Shown piece after piece: positions 35,959 to 45,723 of a stretch of DNA of 64,000 bases (its first letter is position 1; each line of letters begins with the position of its first letter). Under the pieces are notes generated by a model. That model did not search any database and was not told the DNA's origin. It saw only the letters and a list, made by a program, of their open reading frames with translations. The position numbers and the translations under genes are program-made. Location: positions 1,674,001-1,738,000 of the forward strand of contig NZ_JAJMPA010000001.1 in NCBI RefSeq assembly GCF_020991475.1, read 5' to 3'. This DNA is from Pedobacter sp. MC2016-14. GTDB taxonomy: Bacteria; Bacteroidota; Bacteroidia; Sphingobacteriales; Sphingobacteriaceae.

Positions 35959-36300
35959 ATGAAAAATAAAGTAACTACTACACCAAAAATTAAAATCCGT
36001 AAAGGAGATTTAGTTAAGGTTATCGCCGGCGATTCAAGAGGCCAGGAAGGAAAAGTACTTTCAGTATTAATTACTAAAAGCAGAGTCCTTGTTGAAGGTG
36101 TAAACCTTGTATCAAAACATACAAAACCAAACGCAGCTACCCCTAACGGAGGTATCATTAAAAAAGAAGCTGCTCTTCATATTTCTAACGTTCAGTTGAT
36201 TGATCCTAAATCAGGAAAAACAACCCGCGTAGGCAGAAAGCTTAACGCTGATGGGAAATTAGTTAGGGTTGCTAAAATATCAGGAGAGGAGATCAAATAA
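35959..36300 (+). CDS. rplX: 50S ribosomal protein L24
   Basis: 113 residues with the KOW motif [24 protein letters not shown] and [13 protein letters not shown]. An early 23S assembly protein. One base after rplN; its stop shares one base with the rplE start. Confidence 0.97.
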   Translation: MKNKVTTTPKIKIRKGDLVKVIAGDSRGQEGKVLSVLITKSRVLVEGVNLVSKHTKPNAATPNGGIIKKEAALHISNVQLIDPKSGKTTRVGRKLNADGKLVRVAKISGEEIK

Positions 36301-36872
36301 TGGCTTACGTACCAAGATTAAAAAGTAAATATAAAGAGGAAATTGTAACTGCACTTAAAGATAAGTTCAACTACAAAAGCGTAATGCAGGTTCCTAAGTT
36401 GGAGAAAATCGCGATTAACCAGGGAGTTGGCCGTTTTTCAGTTACAGACAAGAAAATTATGGACAGCTCTATTTTAGAGATGACTACCATTTCTGGTCAG
36501 CAAGCTGTAGGTGCAAAATCTAAAAAAGATATCTCAAACTTTAAATTACGTAAAGGTATGCCGGTAGGTGTGCGTGTAACTTTACGTGATAACAACATGT
36601 ACGAGTTTTTAGATCGTTTAATTTCCGTAGCTTTGCCACGTATTCGTGATTTCAAAGGTATCAACGATAAAGGTTTTGATGGTAAAGGTAACTACACATT
36701 GGGTGTTACTGAGCAAATCATTTTTCCTGAGATCAACATCGACAAAATCAGCAAGATTTTAGGTATGGATATTACTTTTGTAACCTCGGCTACAAATGAT
36801 GTTGAAGCATTAGAACTTTTAAAACAATTTGGGTTACCGTTTAAAAACCAAGCCCCTAAAACAGATCAATAA
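36300..36872 (+). CDS. rplE: 50S ribosomal protein L5
   Basis: 190 residues: [46 protein letters not shown] and [16 protein letters not shown] are L5 signatures. It binds 5S rRNA in the central protuberance. Coupled at both ends (TAATG with rplX and rpsN). Slightly longer than E. coli L5 (179). Confidence 0.98.
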   Translation: MAYVPRLKSKYKEEIVTALKDKFNYKSVMQVPKLEKIAINQGVGRFSVTDKKIMDSSILEMTTISGQQAVGAKSKKDISNFKLRKGMPVGVRVTLRDNNMYEFLDRLISVALPRIRDFKGINDKGFDGKGNYTLGVTEQIIFPEINIDKISKILGMDITFVTSATNDVEALELLKQFGLPFKNQAPKTDQ

Positions 36873-37141
36873 TGGCAAGAGAAGGAGTAAAAGCTCGCGA
36901 AGTAAAGCGCCAGAAACTGGTAGCTAAATTTGCAGAAAAACGTGCAGAACTTAAAGCTGCCGGTGATTATGAAGGATTAGATAAGTTACCTAAGAACTCA
37001 TCTGCAGTACGTTTACACAACAGATGTAAATTAACTGGACGTCCTCGTGGTTACATGCGTACTTTCGGTATATCTAGGGTAACATTCCGTGATATGGCTT
37101 TAGCAGGAAAAATTCCTGGAGTTAGAAAAGCAAGCTGGTAG
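36872..37141 (+). CDS. rpsN: 30S ribosomal protein S14, zinc-free form
   Basis: 89 residues. It has the long-form S14 layout with [27 protein letters not shown] but only one Cys, so it is the C-minus type that does not bind zinc. Overlaps the rplE stop by one base. A 94-base spacer with a perfect small hairpin follows. Confidence 0.97.
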   Translation: MAREGVKAREVKRQKLVAKFAEKRAELKAAGDYEGLDKLPKNSSAVRLHNRCKLTGRPRGYMRTFGISRVTFRDMALAGKIPGVRKASW

Positions 37142-37190
37142 TTTACCGGCTGGCTTAACCCAAATACAAATATTAACAGATGGCAGGTCG

Positions 37191-37207
37191 TTCCGAAGGG
37201 TTCGGAA
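37191..37207 (+). promoter_or_regulatory. Hairpin in the rpsN-rpsH spacer
   Basis: TTCCGAA-GGG-TTCGGAA is a perfect 7-bp stem with a 3-base loop in the middle of an unusually long (94-base) spacer within the spc segment. In E. coli the spc repressor S8 binds near the L5 gene, so a regulatory or processing role is possible. Confidence 0.5.
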
Positions 37208-37235
37208 AGGAAACCACTATCACAATTATATCATA

Positions 37236-37634
37236 ATGAATACAGATCCAATAGCAGATTATCTTACAAGAGTAAGAAATGCCATTAAGGCAAATCACAG
37301 AATTGTAGAGATTCCTGCATCAAACCTTAAAAAGGAAATTACTAAAGTACTTTTTGACAAAGGTTACATTGCTAATTACAAGTTTGAGGACACAACTGTT
37401 CAAGGCGTTATTAAAATCGCTTTAAAGTACAATCCAATTACTAAGATTCCTGCAATCCGCACTTTATCACGTATCAGTAAACCAGGTTTGAGACAATATG
37501 CTGGTGTAGATAATATGCCAAGAGTATTAAATGGTTTAGGTATCGCTATCCTGTCGACTTCTAAAGGAGTAATGACAGATAAAGAAGCAGCTAAGCTTAA
37601 CATTGGTGGCGAAGTTTTGTGTCACGTTTATTAA
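37236..37634 (+). CDS. rpsH: 30S ribosomal protein S8
   Basis: 132 residues, the usual length: NTDPIADYLTRVRNAIKANHR, ISKPGLRQYAGVDNMPRVLNGLGIAILSTSKGVMTD. Central 16S-binding protein and, in E. coli, translational repressor of its operon. Confidence 0.98.
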   Translation: MNTDPIADYLTRVRNAIKANHRIVEIPASNLKKEITKVLFDKGYIANYKFEDTTVQGVIKIALKYNPITKIPAIRTLSRISKPGLRQYAGVDNMPRVLNGLGIAILSTSKGVMTDKEAAKLNIGGEVLCHVY

Positions 37635-37652
37635 TTAAAGGAGGATAACAAA

Positions 37653-38210
37653 ATGTCAAGAATAGGAAAAGCCCCAATTAATATCCCAGCTGGAGTAACC
37701 ATTACAGTAGCTAAAGATAACGTAGTAACTGTTAAAGGTCCAAAAGGAGAATTAACTCAAGCAGTAGATTCAGAAATCACTGTTAGTCAGGAAGACGGAA
37801 TTTTAACAGTTCTTCGTCCGACTGATCAAAAAAGACACAAAGCATTGCACGGTTTGTACCGTTCATTGTTAAACAATATGGTTGTTGGTGTTACAGAAGG
37901 TTATAAATTACAACAAGAACTTGTTGGTGTGGGTTACCGCGCAACAAATACAGGAAATACACTGGATCTTGTTTTAGGTTATTCTCACCACTATGTATTC
38001 CAATTGCCGGAAGAGATTAAAGTAACAACAACTTCAGAAAAAGGTCAGACTCCTAAAATTATTTTAGAAAGTATTGATAAGCAACTGATTGGTCAGGTAG
38101 CAGCAAAAATCCGCTCGTTACGTGCTCCGGAGCCATATAAAGGTAAAGGTATCAAGTTTGTAGGCGAAGTGTTAAGAAGAAAAGCAGGTAAATCAGCTTC
38201 TAAAAAATAA
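37653..38210 (+). CDS. rplF: 50S ribosomal protein L6
   Basis: 185 residues; the duplicated L6 fold is visible, with [18 protein letters not shown] and [21 protein letters not shown] at the ends. Sits near the GTPase-associated centre. The start has a canonical AGGAGG at 37639-37644, nine bases before the ATG. Confidence 0.98.
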   Translation: MSRIGKAPINIPAGVTITVAKDNVVTVKGPKGELTQAVDSEITVSQEDGILTVLRPTDQKRHKALHGLYRSLLNNMVVGVTEGYKLQQELVGVGYRATNTGNTLDLVLGYSHHYVFQLPEEIKVTTTSEKGQTPKIILESIDKQLIGQVAAKIRSLRAPEPYKGKGIKFVGEVLRRKAGKSASKK

Positions 38211-38215
38211 TCATC

Positions 38216-38569
38216 ATGGCAGGGAAAAAATTATCTCGTAGAGATCGTATAAAAAAAGGAATCCGTAAAAGATTGACTGGTTCTGAAAGCCGTCCACGTT
38301 TATCGGTTTATAGAAGTAATAAAGGGATTTATGCTCAAATTATTAACGACGTAACCGGAAACACATTGGTATCAGCTTCATCATTATCTAAAGATTTTGC
38401 TGCTAACGGTAGCAAATCAGAACAATCTGTAGCGGTTGGTAAAATGGTAGCTGAAAAAGCTATCGCAGCTGGTATTAAAGAAGTTGTTTTTGACAGAAAC
38501 GGTTATTTATATCACGGACGTGTTAAGTCATTGGCAGAGGGTGCCCGTGAAGCTGGTTTAGTATTTTAA
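38216..38569 (+). CDS. rplR: 50S ribosomal protein L18
   Basis: 117 residues: [41 protein letters not shown] and [27 protein letters not shown]. Binds 5S rRNA together with L5. Five bases after rplF. Confidence 0.98.
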   Translation: MAGKKLSRRDRIKKGIRKRLTGSESRPRLSVYRSNKGIYAQIINDVTGNTLVSASSLSKDFAANGSKSEQSVAVGKMVAEKAIAAGIKEVVFDRNGYLYHGRVKSLAEGAREAGLVF

Positions 38570-38586
38570 TCTGAAATTAGATAAGG

Positions 38587-39105
38587 ATGTCAACTATCAA
38601 TATAAAAAGAGTTAAGACTAGCGAAATCGAACTTAAAGATCGTTTAGTTAGCATACAGCGTGTAGCCAAAGTAACCAAAGGTGGTCGTACTTTCAGCTTT
38701 TCAGCAATTGTTGTTGTTGGAGATGAAAACGGTATCGTAGGTTACGGATTGGGTAAAGCGAAAGAGGTTACTGAAGCCATTGCAAAAGGTATCGATGATG
38801 CTAAAAAGAATTTGGTAAAGGTTCCTTTGTTAAACGGTACTGTTCCTCACGAACAAATCGGTAAATTTTCTGGAGGTTTTGTATTAATCAAACCTGCAGC
38901 AATTGGTACCGGTGTTATTGCTGGTGGTGCAATGCGTGCTGTATTAGAGAGTGCTGGTGTACATAACGTATTAGCAAAATCAAAAGGTTCATCAAATCCT
39001 CACAACGTGGTAAAAGCAACTGTAGATGCTTTAACTAAGATGCGTGATGCTTATACTGTAGCGCAGCAACGTGGTGTTGATTTAAACAAAGTTTTTAACG
39101 GATAA
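38587..39105 (+). CDS. rpsE: 30S ribosomal protein S5
   Basis: 172 residues with the double-stranded-RNA-binding S5 domain ([45 protein letters not shown]) and [19 protein letters not shown]. At the mRNA entry channel next to S3 and S4. Confidence 0.98.
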   Translation: MSTINIKRVKTSEIELKDRLVSIQRVAKVTKGGRTFSFSAIVVVGDENGIVGYGLGKAKEVTEAIAKGIDDAKKNLVKVPLLNGTVPHEQIGKFSGGFVLIKPAAIGTGVIAGGAMRAVLESAGVHNVLAKSKGSSNPHNVVKATVDALTKMRDAYTVAQQRGVDLNKVFNG

Positions 39106-39109
39106 TATT

Positions 39110-39289
39110 ATGGCTAAAATTAAAATAACCCAGGTAAAAAGCATTATCGACAGAAGCGAACGCCAAAAGCGTACAATGCAAGCTTTAGGTTTGACTAAAT
39201 TGAACCAAAGTGTTGAAGTTGAAGCTAATGCTGCCATCATTGGTATGGTTAGAAAAGTGAACCACCTGGTTGCGATTGAGAGTATATAA
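39110..39289 (+). CDS. rpmD: 50S ribosomal protein L30
   Basis: 59 residues read directly from the sequence: MAKIKITQVKSIIDRSERQK, then TMQALGLTKLNQSVEVE, ending VNHLVAIESI. This is a complete L30 in the expected place between rpsE and rplO. It starts four bases after the rpsE stop. Confidence 0.96.
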   Translation: MAKIKITQVKSIIDRSERQKRTMQALGLTKLNQSVEVEANAAIIGMVRKVNHLVAIESI

Positions 39290-39298
39290 TTTTAAAGG

Positions 39299-39328
39299 TT
39301 GTAAATGTGGGATATAGTTCTACATTTG
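39299..39328 (+). promoter_or_regulatory. Internal promoter before rplO-secY
   Basis: TTG at 39299-39301, 19 bases, then TACATTTG at 39321-39328: one of the best matches in the window. It lies in the 113-base gap between rpmD and rplO, implying separate expression of rplO-secY and downstream genes. Confidence 0.75.
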
Positions 39329-39354
39329 CAGCCTTTAATATATTTTGTTTAACC

Positions 39355-39386
39355 GTTGTCCCTGATTAGTGAAAGCGAAGGGCAAC
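39355..39386 (+). promoter_or_regulatory. Leader hairpin before rplO
   Basis: GTTGTCCCT (39355-39363) pairs with AGGGCAAC (39379-39386) with one bulged base. It lies between the internal promoter and the rplO start, as the structured leader does at rplC. Confidence 0.5.
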
Positions 39387-39402
39387 ACAATAAGTTTCAA
39401 AA

Positions 39403-39849
39403 ATGAACTTAAGTAATTTAAAACCTGCAGCAGGTTCCATTAAAAGTAGTAAAAGAATTGGTCGTGGTACTGGTTCTGGTCGTGGCGGTACATCAACACG
39501 CGGTCATAAAGGCGCTGGATCACGTTCTGGTCACAAAACCAAAATCGGTTTTGAAGGTGGACAGATGCCATTGCAACGTCGTGTGCCTAAGGTAGGTTTC
39601 AAACCAATTAACCGTGTTGAATATGTAAGTGTAAACTTAGATGTTATTCAGGCATTGGCTGAGAAATTTAGCTTAACCACTATTGGCTTTGCTGATTTTC
39701 AAGCGCATGGTTTGGCTTCGAAAAACGATCTTGTAAAAGTTCTTGCTCGTGGTGAAGTTAAATCTAAGATAGAAGTTAAAGCACACGCTTTTTCTGCAAC
39801 TGCACAAAAAGCTATTGAGGCTGTTGGAGGCTCAATTGAAAAATTGTAA
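39403..39849 (+). CDS. rplO: 50S ribosomal protein L15
   Basis: 148 residues: [42 protein letters not shown], the glycine-rich N-terminal extension, and [18 protein letters not shown]. Late-assembly 23S protein. First gene after the internal promoter; secY follows after three bases. Confidence 0.98.
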   Translation: MNLSNLKPAAGSIKSSKRIGRGTGSGRGGTSTRGHKGAGSRSGHKTKIGFEGGQMPLQRRVPKVGFKPINRVEYVSVNLDVIQALAEKFSLTTIGFADFQAHGLASKNDLVKVLARGEVKSKIEVKAHAFSATAQKAIEAVGGSIEKL

Positions 39850-39852
39850 TTA

Positions 39853-41190
39853 ATGAAGAAGCTGTTTACTACTCTAAGTAATATTTGGAAAATTCAAGAA
39901 TTAAAAACGCGTATAGTTTTTACGCTGATAATTCTGGTGGTTTATAGATTTGTATCTCATGTGGTTTTACCAGGTGTGGATGCAACTGCCCTGGGCGATA
40001 ATGAAAAGTCTGGACTTTTGGGTTTGCTGGATATGTTTGCCGGTGGATCTTTCTCTCGTGTTTCAATCCTGGCCCTCGGAGTAATGCCTTATATTTCTGC
40101 ATCTATTGTAGTTCAGTTATTGGGTATCGCTGTCCCTTCTTTCCAAAAAATGCAGAAAGAGGGAGAAAGCGGCAGAAACAAGTTAAATCAGATTACACGT
40201 TATTTGACGGTAGCTATTACAGCTGTTCAGGCTGTTGGTTATGTTAAAACTCAGGTTCCTGCTGAGGCGATACTAATTGATCATACCTTATTTTTTGTTT
40301 TATCAACATTTGTTTTATCTGCAGGTACATTATTTGTAATGTGGCTTGGTGAGAAAATAACAGATAAAGGAATAGGTAATGGTATTTCTTTAATCATTAT
40401 GGTGGGGATCATAGCCCGCCTTCCTATGGCTTTACAGCAGGAGTTTAGCTCCAGGCTTGTTGGTGATGGTGGTGGTTTAATTGCCTTGGTTCTTGAAATT
40501 GCTGCTTTGTTTGCTGTTGTAATGTTTACCATTATGATTGTTCAAGGCGTAAGAAAAGTACCTGTTCAATATGCAAAACGTATTGTTGGTAACAGACAAT
40601 TTGGTGGCGTAAGACAATATATTCCATTGAAAGTGAACGCGGCGGGTGTAATGCCAATTATCTTTGCGCAAGCATTGATGTTTATCCCAACCTTGCTCAC
40701 TCAGTTTGCACCGTCTTTACAAGATACATGGTTAAGACAGTACAGCGATTATACGTCGTTAGTTTATAGCTTAACTTTTGCATTTTTAATTATTGCATTT
40801 ACGTTTTTCTATACAGCAATTACTGTTAACCCAACTCAAATGTCTGATGATATGAAGAAGAATGGTGGATTCATTCCTGGTATTAAACCTGGTTTGTCTA
40901 CTTCATCTTTCATTGATGATGTCATTTCTAAGATTACACTTCCCGGATCCATATTTTTAGCTATTATCGCAATTTTGCCTTCTATAGCCGTAAAATTCGG
41001 AATTAAGTCTGAGTTCGCCCATTTCTACGGCGGTACTTCATTACTAATCCTTGTTGGTGTGGTATTGGATACTTTACAGCAGGTTGAAAGTTATTTATTG
41101 ATGCGTCATTATGATGGCTTAATGAAAACAGGCAGGGTTACTGGCCGGACTGGCGTTCCAGCTGCTGGCGGTACAAATGCAGTGATCTAA
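39853..41190 (+). CDS. secY: Protein translocase subunit SecY
   Basis: 445 residues with ten hydrophobic segments. Plug-region motif LDMFAGGSFSRVSILALGVMPYISASIVVQLL, loop residues VRKVPVQYAKR and FFYTAITVNPTQMSDDMKKNGGFIPGIKPG are typical of SecY. It forms the channel for export and membrane insertion with SecE and SecG (elsewhere). Operon order rplO-secY-map without adk. Confidence 0.98.
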   Translation: MKKLFTTLSNIWKIQELKTRIVFTLIILVVYRFVSHVVLPGVDATALGDNEKSGLLGLLDMFAGGSFSRVSILALGVMPYISASIVVQLLGIAVPSFQKMQKEGESGRNKLNQITRYLTVAITAVQAVGYVKTQVPAEAILIDHTLFFVLSTFVLSAGTLFVMWLGEKITDKGIGNGISLIIMVGIIARLPMALQQEFSSRLVGDGGGLIALVLEIAALFAVVMFTIMIVQGVRKVPVQYAKRIVGNRQFGGVRQYIPLKVNAAGVMPIIFAQALMFIPTLLTQFAPSLQDTWLRQYSDYTSLVYSLTFAFLIIAFTFFYTAITVNPTQMSDDMKKNGGFIPGIKPGLSTSSFIDDVISKITLPGSIFLAIIAILPSIAVKFGIKSEFAHFYGGTSLLILVGVVLDTLQQVESYLLMRHYDGLMKTGRVTGRTGVPAAGGTNAVI

Positions 41191-41198
41191 TCCTATTC

Positions 41199-41987
41199 AT
41201 GTCAAAAATTTACTATAAATCTGCAGAAGAAATTGAATTGATCAGAGAGAGCTCTTTGTTGGTGTCTAAAACCCTTGCTGAGGTTGCGAAAGTGATCCGC
41301 GCGGGAGTCACAACAAAGAGCTTAAATGATCATGCAGAGACATTCATTAAGGATCATGGTGCGATCCCTGCATTTCTTAATTACAATGGGTTCCCGTATT
41401 CTTTATGTATTTCGCCAAATGATCAGGTAGTTCATGGTTTTCCGAGTGATTATGTTATTCAGGAAGGCGATTTAATATCAGTGGATTGTGGGGTGATTAA
41501 AAACAACTTTTTCGGGGATTCGGCTTATACATTTTCAATCGGTGAGATTAATGCTGAACAGCAAAAACTTGTTGATGTAACAAAAGAATGTTTGCGCCTT
41601 GGCATTGAGAAAGCAGTTGTGGGATCAAGAATAGGTGATGTTGGTTATGCAGTTCAAAAGCATGCAGAAGATAACGGATTCGGTGTAGTAAAGGAATTGG
41701 TTGGCCATGGTGTAGGCGTTAAGCTACATGAAAAGCCGGAAGTTCCAAACTACGGAAGAAGAGGTAGCGGGATTAAATTGGAGGAAGGAATGGTGATTGC
41801 CATTGAGCCGATGATTAATGCTGGTACTGCGAGAATTAAGTTTTGGTCTGATGGCTGGACGGTTACAACTGTAGATCAAAAACCATCAGCTCATTTTGAG
41901 CATACAGTGGCTGTAAGAAGGGGTAAAGCGGATGTTTTATCTACCTTTGAATTAATTGAAGAAGTTTTAAATAAAAAAGGCGAATAA
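41199..41987 (+). CDS. map: Methionine aminopeptidase, type I
   Basis: 262 residues. Metal ligands appear in order: VDCGVIKNNFFGDSAYTF (two Asp), GHGVGVKLHEKPEVPN (His), AIEPMI (Glu) and FEHTVAV (Glu). Removes the N-terminal Met from nascent proteins. Cotranscribed with secY (eight bases). Confidence 0.97.
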   Translation: MSKIYYKSAEEIELIRESSLLVSKTLAEVAKVIRAGVTTKSLNDHAETFIKDHGAIPAFLNYNGFPYSLCISPNDQVVHGFPSDYVIQEGDLISVDCGVIKNNFFGDSAYTFSIGEINAEQQKLVDVTKECLRLGIEKAVVGSRIGDVGYAVQKHAEDNGFGVVKELVGHGVGVKLHEKPEVPNYGRRGSGIKLEEGMVIAIEPMINAGTARIKFWSDGWTVTTVDQKPSAHFEHTVAVRRGKADVLSTFELIEEVLNKKGE

Positions 41988-42002
41988 TTAAAATTTTTTA
42001 TT

Positions 42003-42010
42003 TAATTTTG
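42003..42010 (+). promoter_or_regulatory. Candidate -7 element before infA
   Basis: TAATTTTG fits TAnnTTTG in the 67-base gap between map and infA. No clear -33 element, so read-through from secY is at least as likely. Confidence 0.35.
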
Positions 42011-42054
42011 CAACCCTGTTTAATAGCAGCTAATTAAGTAAAAATCAAGATTAT

Positions 42055-42273
42055 ATGGCTAAACAAGCCTCAATTGAACAAGACGGTGTAATAAGAGAAG
42101 CATTATCGAATGCAATGTTCCGGGTAGAACTGGAGAATGGTCATGAGATTATTGCGCATATTTCTGGTAAAATGCGTATGCATTACATTAAAATATTACC
42201 AGGAGACAAAGTTAAATTAGAGATGTCGCCTTACGATTTATCAAAAGGCAGGATTACTTATAGATATAAATAA
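42055..42273 (+). CDS. infA: Translation initiation factor IF-1
   Basis: 72 residues, the exact family length: [40 protein letters not shown], then [13 protein letters not shown]. An OB-fold protein occupying the A site during initiation. rpmJ follows after one base. Confidence 0.98.
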   Translation: MAKQASIEQDGVIREALSNAMFRVELENGHEIIAHISGKMRMHYIKILPGDKVKLEMSPYDLSKGRITYRYK

Positions 42274-42274
42274 A

Positions 42275-42391
42275 ATGAAAGTTAGGTCATCAATTAAAAA
42301 GCGTAGCGCTGATTGTAAGATTATTCGTCGTAAAGGTAAGCTTTACGTGATCAACAAAAAAAACCCTAAATACAAACAGCGTCAGGGATAA
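42275..42391 (+). CDS. rpmJ: 50S ribosomal protein L36, zinc-free form
   Basis: 38 residues read directly from the sequence: [20 protein letters not shown], ending NPKYKQRQG. Of the four zinc ligands of the C-plus form (Cys11, Cys14, Cys27, His33), only Cys14 remains; the others are Ser, Asn and Tyr. So it is a C-minus L36. It lies in the standard place between infA and rpsM. Confidence 0.96.
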   Translation: MKVRSSIKKRSADCKIIRRKGKLYVINKKNPKYKQRQG

Positions 42392-42474
42392 GAAATTATT
42401 GAAGTATGATTGGATTGAATGTACAGGTTACTCAATCTGTCGTTTAATCAATTAATCAAACATTAGTACAAAAT

Positions 42475-42852
42475 ATGGCAAGGATATCAGGTATTGATTT
42501 ACCAAGAAACAAAAGAGGCGAAATTGGCCTGACCTACATCTTCGGAATAGGCAGATCAACTGCTCAACGTATTTTAACGGAAGCAGGTATCGATTTAAAC
42601 AAAAAAGTACAGGACTGGTCTGATGATGAGTTATCAGCTATCCGTACCATGATCAACGACGGAATTAAAGTAGAAGGTGCTTTACGTTCGGAAGTTCAAT
42701 TGAACATTAAACGTTTAATGGATATCGGTTGTTACCGTGGCTTACGTCACAGGAAAGGTTTACCGGTACGTGGACAACGTACTAAAAACAACTCTCGTAC
42801 ACGTAAAGGCAAGAGAAAAACAGTTGCTAACAAGAAAAAAGCTACTAAATAA
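42475..42852 (+). CDS. rpsM: 30S ribosomal protein S13
   Basis: 125 residues: [72 protein letters not shown]. It contacts the P-site tRNA through the basic C-terminal tail. An 83-base spacer from rpmJ contains a weak GATTGA/TCAATC stem. Confidence 0.98.
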   Translation: MARISGIDLPRNKRGEIGLTYIFGIGRSTAQRILTEAGIDLNKKVQDWSDDELSAIRTMINDGIKVEGALRSEVQLNIKRLMDIGCYRGLRHRKGLPVRGQRTKNNSRTRKGKRKTVANKKKATK

Positions 42853-42873
42853 AATTAGTGGCGTACAATAAAT

Positions 42874-43263
42874 ATGGCTAAGAGTAAAAAAGTAACCAAA
42901 AAGCGTATTGTAGTAATTGAGCCTGTTGGTCAGGCACACATCAATGCGACTTTTAACAATATCATTGTTACCCTAACAAACAACAACGGTCAAACTATTT
43001 CATGGTCGTCAGCTGGTAAAATGGGATTCAAAGGTTCTAAGAAAAACACTCCTTATGCAGCTGGACAAGCGGCATCGGATTGTGGAAAAGTAGCTTTTGA
43101 TCTGGGTTTACGTAAGGTTGAAGTTTTTGTTAAAGGTCCAGGTTCTGGTCGTGAGTCTGCAATTAGAACATTGCAGGTTTCAGGTATCGAAGTTACCTCA
43201 ATCAAAGATATTACCCCGCTTCCGCACAACGGATGTCGTCCTCCTAAAAAGAGAAGAGTTTAA
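42874..43263 (+). CDS. rpsK: 30S ribosomal protein S11
   Basis: 129 residues. [49 protein letters not shown] and the end [18 protein letters not shown] are standard. Platform protein near the E site. Follows rpsM by 21 bases. Confidence 0.98.
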   Translation: MAKSKKVTKKRIVVIEPVGQAHINATFNNIIVTLTNNNGQTISWSSAGKMGFKGSKKNTPYAAGQAASDCGKVAFDLGLRKVEVFVKGPGSGRESAIRTLQVSGIEVTSIKDITPLPHNGCRPPKKRRV

Positions 43264-43327
43264 TTATTAATTTTTAAAGCTAAGAGTCTGCAGCTTAAGG
43301 TTGCATGATACTTTAAAACAAAAAGCA

Positions 43328-43936
43328 ATGGCAAGATATACAGGACCAAAGTCCAAAATCGCGCGTAAATTCAGAGAGCCTATTTTTGGCCCTGACAAAG
43401 TATTAGATAGAAAAAACTATCCCCCGGGACAACATGGTGTGTCTAAAAGAAGAGGTAAACAGTCTGAGTATTCAGTACAGTTGATGGAAAAACAAAAAGT
43501 AAAATACACTTATGGTGTGTTGGAGCGTCAGTTCCGTAACTTGTTTACCAGAGCTTCTGCCCGTGAAGGTATTACCGGTGATAACTTATTGCAATTATTA
43601 GAAGCACGTCTTGATAACACTGTTTATCGTTTAGGTATTGCTACTACCCGTTCTGCTGCACGCCAGTTAGTTAGCCATAAACACGTAACAGTGAATGGTG
43701 AAGTAGTAAATATCCCTTCTTATCAGTTGAAAGCAGGTGACGTGGTTGCAGTTCGTGAGAAATCAAAAACCTTAGAAGCCATCACAAATTCAGTAGCCGG
43801 AAGAGTAATCAATAAATTTAATTGGTTAGATTGGAACGCAAGTGAACTTACAGGTAAGTTTTTAGCTTATCCTAACCGTGATGAGATTCCAGAGAATATT
43901 AAGGAAAACTTAATTATCGAGTTATACTCTAAGTAA
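43328..43936 (+). CDS. rpsD: 30S ribosomal protein S4, zinc-free form
   Basis: 202 residues beginning [20 protein letters not shown]. The N-terminal region lacks the Cys ligands found in zinc-binding S4. The S4 domain is present ([31 protein letters not shown]). 16S assembly initiator. The reading frame opens at 43301, but MARYTG is the family start. Confidence 0.97.
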   Translation: MARYTGPKSKIARKFREPIFGPDKVLDRKNYPPGQHGVSKRRGKQSEYSVQLMEKQKVKYTYGVLERQFRNLFTRASAREGITGDNLLQLLEARLDNTVYRLGIATTRSAARQLVSHKHVTVNGEVVNIPSYQLKAGDVVAVREKSKTLEAITNSVAGRVINKFNWLDWNASELTGKFLAYPNRDEIPENIKENLIIELYSK

Positions 43937-43948
43937 TAATATATTTAA

Positions 43949-43972
43949 TTAGCTGCCCGTACGGGCAGCTAA
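43949..43972. terminator. 24-bp perfect palindrome between rpsD and rpoA
   Basis: A fully symmetric sequence centred on GCCCGTACGGGC, with flanking AGCT/TTA arms, followed by AAATTTTTT. It looks like a rho-independent terminator or attenuator inside the alpha operon, where partial termination would lower rpoA relative to rpsD. Confidence 0.65.
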
Positions 43973-44018
43973 ATTTTTTGCGTTACAACATATTAATAAC
44001 GATCTAAAAACATTATAA

Positions 44019-45011
44019 ATGGCAATTTTAGCATTTCAGAAACCCGATAAAGTTATCATGCAGAAATCAACTGATTTCGATGGTACATTTGAATTTCGTC
44101 CTCTAGAACCAGGTTTCGGTGTAACAATTGGTAATGCCTTGAGAAGAATTTTACTTTCTTCATTAGAAGGTTATGCCATTACAAGTATTCGTTTTTCAGG
44201 AGTATCTCATGAGTTTTCTACCATGAAAGGTGTTGTAGAAGATTTAACTGAAATCATCCTTAATCTGAAACAAGTGCGTTTCAAGAAAGTTGGTGATACA
44301 GGCGATTCTGAGAAAGTTTTCATCATTGTAAACGGACAAGATCAGTTTAATGCTGGTGACATTACAAAGTTTTCTAACAATTTTGAGGTTTTAAATCCTG
44401 ACTTCGTAATCTGTAACATGGAGAAATCTGTTACTTTGGAAGTAGAATTAACCATCAATAAAGGACGTGGTTATGTTCCTGCAGAGGAAAATAAAGTTAC
44501 CGATACTACTCTTGGCGTAATAGCGATTGATTCGATCTTTACACCAATGAAAAATGTAAAATATACCATTGAAAACTATCGTGTTGAGCAAAAAACCGAC
44601 TATGAGAAGTTGATATTGGATATTACTACTGATGGTTCTATTCACCCTGAAGAAGCATTAAAAGAAGCTGCTAAGATCCTGATCCAACACTTTATGTTGT
44701 TTTCTGATGAGAACCTTGTATTGGAATCTCATACTAAAGAAGAAACTAAAGAAGTTGATGAGGAAATTTTACATATGCGTAAAATCCTTAAAACTGAGCT
44801 TGTTGATTTAGATCTTTCTGTTCGTGCATTAAACTGCTTAAAAGCAGCTGATATCCGTACACTTGCTGATCTGGTTTCTTATGATGTTGCTGATATGTTA
44901 AAATTCAGAAACTTTGGTAAAAAATCGCTTACTGAAATTCAGGAGCTTGTTAAATCAAAACAATTATCTTTTGGTATGAACTTAGGTAAGTTCAAACTAG
45001 ACGAAGAATAA
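44019..45011 (+). CDS. rpoA: RNA polymerase subunit alpha
   Basis: 330 residues, normal length. N-terminal domain with [29 protein letters not shown] and a C-terminal domain (about 250-330) with [26 protein letters not shown] and [18 protein letters not shown]. It assembles the core enzyme and contacts upstream DNA and activators. It follows rpsD across a palindromic spacer. Confidence 0.98.
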   Translation: MAILAFQKPDKVIMQKSTDFDGTFEFRPLEPGFGVTIGNALRRILLSSLEGYAITSIRFSGVSHEFSTMKGVVEDLTEIILNLKQVRFKKVGDTGDSEKVFIIVNGQDQFNAGDITKFSNNFEVLNPDFVICNMEKSVTLEVELTINKGRGYVPAEENKVTDTTLGVIAIDSIFTPMKNVKYTIENYRVEQKTDYEKLILDITTDGSIHPEEALKEAAKILIQHFMLFSDENLVLESHTKEETKEVDEEILHMRKILKTELVDLDLSVRALNCLKAADIRTLADLVSYDVADMLKFRNFGKKSLTEIQELVKSKQLSFGMNLGKFKLDEE

Positions 45012-45088
45012 TAAATAACAAATATTGTTAATCGTGTATAATTCCCTCGAAAACTAACAGAGACGGTATACACTGAATAAATTAAAAA

Positions 45089-45622
45089 ATGAGACACGGT
45101 AGAAAAATAAACCACTTAGGAAGAACAGATTCGCATCGTAAGGCGATGTTGGCCAACATGGCTTCATCGTTGATTAAGCACAAAAGAATTTCAACTACTT
45201 TAGCTAAAGCAAAAGCTTTGCGTATGTATGTTGAGCCTATCATTACAAAGTCTAAAAACGATACTACACACTCTCGTCGTATTGTATTTAGCTATTTGCA
45301 AGATAAAGAAACTGTGACTGAACTGTTCCGTGATATAGCTGCTAAAGTTGCTAACCGTCCGGGTGGTTATACCAGGATCATCAAATTAAACAATCGTCTT
45401 GGTGATAATGCTGAAATGGCATTGATCGAATTGGTTGATTACAATGAGATTTATGGTAAAGAGGCTGCAGCTGAAGAAAAGAAAACAACTCGTCGTGGTA
45501 GAAGCAAAACTAAAAAAGCTGATGCTCCTGCTAAAGAAGAAGTTGTAGCTGAAGAAGTAGTTGCTGATGAGGCTCCTGAAGCGCCAGTTGCTGAAGAAAA
45601 ACAAGAAGATAAAGGAGAATAA
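45089..45622 (+). CDS. rplQ: 50S ribosomal protein L17 with charged C-terminal extension
   Basis: 177 residues. Residues 1-122 are a standard L17 ([57 protein letters not shown]). From about 125, a basic stretch ([13 protein letters not shown]) is followed by an acidic Ala/Glu/Val/Pro-rich tail. E. coli L17 is 127 residues, so about 50 are extra and probably disordered. Last gene of the ribosomal operon; a strong terminator follows. Confidence 0.97.
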   Translation: MRHGRKINHLGRTDSHRKAMLANMASSLIKHKRISTTLAKAKALRMYVEPIITKSKNDTTHSRRIVFSYLQDKETVTELFRDIAAKVANRPGGYTRIIKLNNRLGDNAEMALIELVDYNEIYGKEAAAEEKKTTRRGRSKTKKADAPAKEEVVAEEVVADEAPEAPVAEEKQEDKGE

Positions 45623-45641
45623 TTCTTCTTTTTAAGATAAG

Positions 45642-45674
45642 AAAGCCCTGTTCCATTTGGACAGGGCTTTTTTT
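45642..45674 (+). terminator. Terminator of the ribosomal operon
   Basis: AAAGCCCTGT pairs with ACAGGGCTTT (extended by CC/GG with one bulge), followed by a run of T. It lies 20 bases after rplQ. Confidence 0.93.
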
Positions 45675-45723
45675 ATGAATATAAAGTTGCGATCAGCGCG
45701 CTGTGCTTAAGCAATCAAAAGGC

